A stretch of DNA of 64,000 nt from assembly GCF_016906535.1 (NCBI RefSeq), contig NC_057373.1, positions 1 through 64,000 of the forward strand, written 5' to 3'. Origin of the DNA: Rhizoctonia solani. Lineage: Eukaryota > Basidiomycota > Agaricomycetes > Cantharellales > Ceratobasidiaceae. This document shows, piece after piece, positions 58,943 to 64,000 of this stretch (its first letter is position 1; each line of letters opens with the position of its first letter). The notes below the pieces were generated by a model. That model searched no databases and was not told the origin of the DNA. It saw only the letters and a program-made list of their open reading frames with translations. The position numbers and the translations under genes are program-made.

Positions 58943-61197
58943 ATGTCCCTTCGATCCACCACTGGGTGTTCCACGTGTAAAACCAAGTGAGCCTTTTCGC
59001 TTTTCTACTTGTCTTGCTATTTATACTATCCCAGACGCAAGAAATGTGATGAGACGAAGCCAAAGTGTTTGAAGTGAGTTGTCACAATATTAAATCTAGC
59101 AAAATACGCTGACCAGTGGTACAGATGCGTCCAAAAGGGACTGAACTGCGAATATCAATATGTTGAACCGACAGGTCGTGGTACCAGAATACGGACGAAG
59201 CCAGCACCCAGGCCGCCAAGCGAACAAGCAAAGTTACTTGCTAAACAGCAAGCGAGCCTGAAAGAGGCTTCGGAGCTCGTCAATGTTGCAGAGGGTCTGG
59301 AAACACCTGCTGAGCTATTCGAGCCCTCTCTAGCGCCCCCGTTGAGGCTACGGTACCCCCCGATACGGACTGGAGCGCGCTCTTGTACGAGCCAGTTGCG
59401 ATACCTTCGCTTGACTCTGTTTCAACCCAAGTTATTCTTTCTCCGCCTATGGCCCCTCAGTACTCACCATTGCCAAGGATTTTAACGTCAGGTCAAGCAA
59501 GCTTATTCGACGCCTTGTTCAGCCTGGACAAGGACGGCTCTGCTTGGCGAGTGGATGATCGGTCAAACTCGGCGCTGTTAACCAGTTCAAATGAACACAT
59601 GTCAGACCAGTCCAGGCCTACTGTGCACCCTCCACTTGACTTGGTTCCTGACACAGATACAAGCGAATATGAAGACGACGAGGACGACCGAGGGCCTGGG
59701 GAGGCTTTTTGTCAAAGCCCAATAGTATTAGATCGTACGGTGGATAGCAATCTACTAGTATTTGTTTTACATTCTTGTGAGTTTAGAATATGGTTGCCCA
59801 TCTCGTCTTAACCTGTCAACGTCCCTAGATGCCCAATTGATGCCATTGGTGATATTTGACCCACTCAAGCCGGCTCCAGGACCAAACATACTGTGGTCGG
59901 CCGATTTTTGGGATCTGAAATTTCCCGCTCCCGGGTGCTATTAATCTCCGAAGTAGCCAGAAGGCTGTCCAAGTCCCCAAATTTGGATGAACGGGGTGAA
60001 AAAATGCTCTTATCACTCGGAGAGCAAGTCTGGGGAAACGTTATGAGTTACCAAACACAGGTATGGCCACCGAGTGAAGACGAGCGGAAACGTGCGAATG
60101 CGGCGTTGGTCCATATAGTCGAGGCATGTCAAGCTCAATTCTGCTGTCTTGTGTTACTAATTAGCAAGGCAATCAGTTAGTGAACATACATGCAATCACA
60201 GCACCTCTCGGACCCATACTTAGCCTACTCCGTTCAGCTGCACCGGTTTTTCTTTGCGCATGTCCGCCGCCCCACCCCCCACACATGGCGGACCTTTTGC
60301 TTACAATTAGAGATGACATCGTTCTGGGGCATTTCGCGGTATGCGACGTTGTTACCAGTGTTGTGACCGGTAGGCCATTGCTATGCAGGTTAGTCGCCAT
60401 CTATTCCAGACTCCCGAGTAGAGTCTCAGTTTACTTAATGCTACTGATTGCCATGTGGAACAGATACCATGTTCCTTGGTCCCTCGAGTTGTGTAATGAA
60501 TTTACAAAGGACGAAAACTTGGGACTGCGATGGCTATTCGGCATTCCGGATCAGTTCGTTATGCTATTGCATACATGGACGGTCTGGAAGGACGCCCAGG
60601 CATCAGGGACCACGGTCGACCTGGATATAATTCAACGGATAGAAGAAGACATCGGTAATATAGACATTCTGCCGTGCAGAACCAGTGATTCGTCGTTGGC
60701 AATCGGGAGAATGGTTGTGCAAGAGTGTTGGCGCCAGGTACTCTTTATCTATTTGTACATGGCAAGTTGGCGCACGCAAAGATTTGTCATCACTATTCTA
60801 ACCTATCCCAAGGTACTATTGGAAGCGAATGCGCTCGATCATCGAGTTAAGAAAGCTCAGAAAGGGTTTATGAAACTTTTGAAAGCGACTAAGCCCAGAC
60901 GCAATCCAGACGTGTTTACAATCATGCCAATGATCATCGTTTGTTTTCCTGCTCTACACATTTTCCCGCCTCTTACTCTCTTTCGGATAGGCGGGTGCAG
61001 TTACGACAAAGTCCACTCACCGACGACAGATTATCATATCGCGTTTTCTCTCCATGCCAGAATTCGCCAACCCCGGTGTTGCCGGAAATGACTTGCTTCG
61101 CATGCTGGAAGATATTTGGGCGCGAACGAATATGGAAGGCAGGCCAGCCAGATGGGAAGACTTGCGAGAGGCATGCCAACGTGTCATAGGCATTTAG
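58943..61197 (+). pseudogene. Zn(II)2Cys6 transcription factor copy with several frame lesions (TF4)
   Basis: MSLRSTTGCSTCKT, RKKCDETKPKCLK and CVQKGLNCEYQY give an intact zinc cluster. TSGQASLFDALFSLD, an acidic SEYEDDEDD patch, SRSRVLLISEVARRLSKS, ACPPPHPPHM, YHVPWSLELCNEF, LRWLFGIPDQFVML, RMVVQECWRQ, FMKLLKATKPRRNPD and WEDLREACQRVIGI follow. By comparison with TF3 the frame shifts at a C5 run (59336-59340), again near 59869 (one G short), and locally twice near 60570-60590. The donor after IVE is GC instead of GT. Two of these could be consensus errors, but four together favour a decaying copy. The protein ends at the stop at 61195. Confidence 0.72.
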
Positions 61198-61714
61198 GTC
61201 AATAGGGGCCAAGATTTAGATTACGAGGGATTAAGTTTGAGTTACGGTGGCTATGGGTGCTTCGCGCTGGACAAATAATTGAAAAGCTTATATGCGCTTT
61301 TGTATCGTTAGTTTATGACCTAGACGGCATCACATTATCAAGTCTTCATGGATATATACTGCTGTGGCGCTAGTTCCCAGAAATATATTGGGATACATAT
61401 GATGTTTGCGATGGACAAGCACGTTTCAAATAATATATTGCATAGTTTTTTGCTACTCTATGAAGAGAGTTACAATAATCAGGAATCTTCACTACTCGGA
61501 TTCGGGCGTTGAAAGACCGAGGGCAAGCCCCTCAATAGGATGCCACAAACAAGAGTCGACGCGAATCGCCCATCCCTGACGATCCATGGGCGATGAGATC
61601 AAATTAGCCCTGAAATAACATCAAAATGAACACCTGCACGGCACTTCGGAATCATGCCAAATCGATATTTATACATCATGGTCATTGCTCAATCTCCACT
61701 TCACGTACTCTACT

Positions 61715-63580
61715 ATGCATATTCGATCTCATACCGGGTGCCGTAGGTGTAAGGCTTGGTGAGTTGTATGGCATCAGCAGAGAAAGTATTCTGAAGCAAT
61801 TCAGGCGCAAGAAGTGTGACGAGAGTAAGCCAACATGCCTCAGGTATGGTTCTGTCAGTACTCGTAAAGCTCGACTAAACAGCACCATAGATGTCAGAAT
61901 AGTGGGGCAGAGTGTAAATATGAGTTTATACAAGGTCCCGGAAAACATGCAAAGGTCAAGACTAAACCGGGGTTGCGACCTCCGAGCGAACAAGCAATGA
62001 AATCGGTGCTACAATCATCAAGCTCATTGAGCACTCTCGAAGCGGAAAACTCCAGCGAGAGCTCTATCGAATTGTTCGAAGATTCCTCAGTTCCTATATT
62101 GCCACCGATCCTCGATAATTGGGGGAACAATTTAACCTTGCCCACATTACCAGCGTTCACGACACCATCATTCATCCCACAGAACAGGAGCTTTATTCTC
62201 TGTGTCTACGACTGCCCAAAGCTCTGCTCCAGCACAAGGTCTATCATATCCTCAAGGGAGTTGGCTCAGACCCTCGTTGATCTCGAATGAAACGGCGCCC
62301 TTCCTGGAATCCAGTCACCCACATTCGTCTTCCATAGGCCAAAACTACTCGTCGAGTGATTACTACGAAGCATATCGCACAAACGGGATAGCCTCTAATT
62401 CTCCGCTGGGGTAGCAAGAGTGGCTTCATAGCGAAGATAAACGAGGACATGCGTATGGACTGCTAGACCATATGATAGAAGTGTGTCATCTTCTTACCTT
62501 ACAATGCATTTACTAAACAAGCGAAACAGGTGGTATCCCTACAAGTTTTGTTCGGTACCGCTTCGCCTTACACTGGATCTCCTCCAAACTGCCCTCCCCG
62601 TATTCCTGGCAGCATGCCCTTCAGCTCGCCCTCCCCACATGCTGGACATTTTATTAAAAGGGGGACTTAACCTGAGTCATTTTGTGGCGGCGGATGTGGC
62701 GATCTGCGTTACGACTGGTAGACCACTTTTGTGTAGGTTAGTCCATTTTCTTCAACCCTTTTAATTGAAACAAAGTGGCTTTGGTAATCGCGCGAGTAAT
62801 TGACTTATCTTTGTGGATGTTAGGTACCATGTTCCTTGGTCACTCGATCTCTGTAACGAGTTTATGGAGAAAGTCGAGAATCAAGGGTCGCAATGGCTCT
62901 TTGGGATTCCAGATCAGTTTATCCTACTGATTGGTTACATCGATGGACTTGTCAAGAATGCCACAGCCGCAGGGATCACTGTAGATTCAGGGCTACTAGC
63001 GCAGATTGAGGATGATGTCAGAAGAATCCAAGTTTCACCCTGCGAGAGCAACGATCCGTCCTTGGTCGCAAGGATGGCCGTCCAACAGTGCTGGCGAGAG
63101 GCTGTAATTGTATATCTTATGGTGAGTTTACGCTTTCTCAATCTTCTTTATATTTTTAGTGTCTTGTCGTGATGCTAATTATTCGAAAACGACAGGCACT
63201 GGGTGGGGCACATGCACTTGATCCTCGAGTAGGGCCCAGACGGGATTCATGAGGCTGGTGAAATCAATTAAGCCCGGACGGAACCCGGATGGTTTTTTAG
63301 TGATTCCGATGATCGTTGTGTCGTCGCGTGGTGCCCCTTCAGCCCTACAATTTCACTCATCGCAACCATTCAATTGGTGGCAGTGGCCTCAACCAAGCGT
63401 TCTCATCGACAACTCATTACATCGCGCATTCTCTCTTTACCTGAATGCGCACATCCCAGTGCTGCGGGGAACGAAATGATGCTTACATTAATGGAAGTTT
63501 GGGCCAAGACCGACTTGGAGTGTCGGCCACCACTGTGGAATGATTTGAGAGAGGCATGTATGAAGGTTACGGGTGTCTAA
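61715..63580 (+). pseudogene. Decayed Zn(II)2Cys6 transcription factor copy (TF5)
   Basis: The first exon (MHIRSHTGCRRCKA) and second (RKKCDESKPTCLR), followed by CQNSGAECKYEF, keep the complete zinc cluster. After that the copy breaks down. The conserved linker motif is reduced to TGALFSV in another frame, and a stop falls at 62412. Most of the following exon (the FEPL to SEDERKRA part in TF4) is deleted, leaving only a SEDKRGHAYGLLDHMIEVC echo. Later exons are recognisable (ACPSARPPHM, YHVPWSLDLCNEF, WLFGIPDQFILL, MAVQQCWREA), but a small deletion near 63230 puts RDS-stop in place of the expected FMRLVKSIKPGRNPD. It lies about 520 bp downstream of TF4, same strand: a tandem duplicate. Confidence 0.85.
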
Positions 63581-64000
63581 TTTTATGGGAATGTATGTGC
63601 CCTTATTGCTCAACCTAGCTTAGCTAGATTGGATTCTAATATTGCGTTATAATGTATACATCCGCGGGAGCTTGGTTAACGGGTCTGTGAATGCATTCAT
63701 AATGACATAAAGCTTGTGAAGAAAAATGAATGCTACTCATGGCAATCAAAGCTCAATTCAATAAAATTTGTGGATAGTTACAATATGTGCTGAACGGCAG
63801 TTCCATCGGGTACATAAACATAATGTCTCTCTGCTCAGGGACTATCTATAGCAGAAACATATTGGTATATGCCAATGATAACCACAAAGTTTATGATATC
63901 ACCCAAAGCTATGTATCTTACGCTGTTTATAAGTATAGCTCTTGTGGAGCAACATATACTCAATGTCAAATATTCTATGTCACTCCTAGTTCCCTGACTG
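63581..64000. other. No gene seen to window end
   Basis: AT-rich sequence downstream of TF5 with no open frame of interest. Confidence 0.4.

Overview
The window is one end of a chromosome from a filamentous basidiomycete, most like Rhizoctonia/Ceratobasidium (Cantharellales). The basis is gene content and gene style: dense short (about 50-65 bp) GT-AG introns, repeated Zn(II)2Cys6 regulators with the same exon layout, TPR-CHAT proteins and a KRE6/SKN1 glucan synthesis protein. The species call is inference. Base 1 is the chromosome tip: the first 87 bases are C-rich telomere repeats running inward. No rRNA, tRNA or CRISPR array was recognised by eye.

Layout. 1-4 kb is subtelomere: telomere, gene-poor DNA, an 81-bp minisatellite, and the wreck of a Tnp2/DUF4218-type DNA transposon. 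4-7.4 kb holds a BCAS3-like WD40 gene (minus). 9-9.5 kb is a long imperfect inverted repeat. 9.9-16.6 kb is an accessory block with a Zn2Cys6 regulator (TF1) and a TPR-CHAT gene. 17-20 kb contains a hAT transposase scrap and a solo LTR with a perfect target-site duplication. 20-46 kb is mainly housekeeping: VPS20 (ESCRT-III), a U-box cyclophilin (PPIL2 type), COX13, a pantothenate-permease-like MFS transporter, two secreted-looking FMN 2-hydroxyacid dehydrogenase paralogs, RPN2 of the 26S proteasome, a second Zn2Cys6 regulator (TF2) and KRE6/SKN1. 46-47.4 kb is a truncated tannase/feruloyl esterase. 48.5-55 kb is a second accessory block (TF3 plus TPR-CHAT2). 57-58.5 kb is a zinc-type alcohol dehydrogenase-like gene. 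58.9-63.6 kb has two more tandem Zn2Cys6 copies (TF4, TF5), both damaged.

The most interesting material is the pair of TPR-CHAT genes, each beside a regulator of one family. They join arrays of nearly identical 45-residue TPR units to a caspase/separase-like CHAT domain that keeps its His and Cys. The CHAT exons differ at only 6 of 241 residues, while the TPR arrays differ in copy number and at a few fixed positions. This is the pattern expected of a repeat-based sensor coupled to a conserved protease effector, as in fungal incompatibility/NLR-like proteins and bacterial TPR-CHAT (Craspase). Function here is inference.

Caution on reading frames: single-base shifts at short homopolymers interrupt several genes, including RPN2, which should be essential. 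I therefore read isolated +/-1 frameshifts as possible consensus errors, and call a pseudogene only where larger damage is visible (TF5, the tannase) or where several lesions coincide (TF4). Exon coordinates come from reading splice signals by eye. Start and end positions are given for the whole coding span, introns included.
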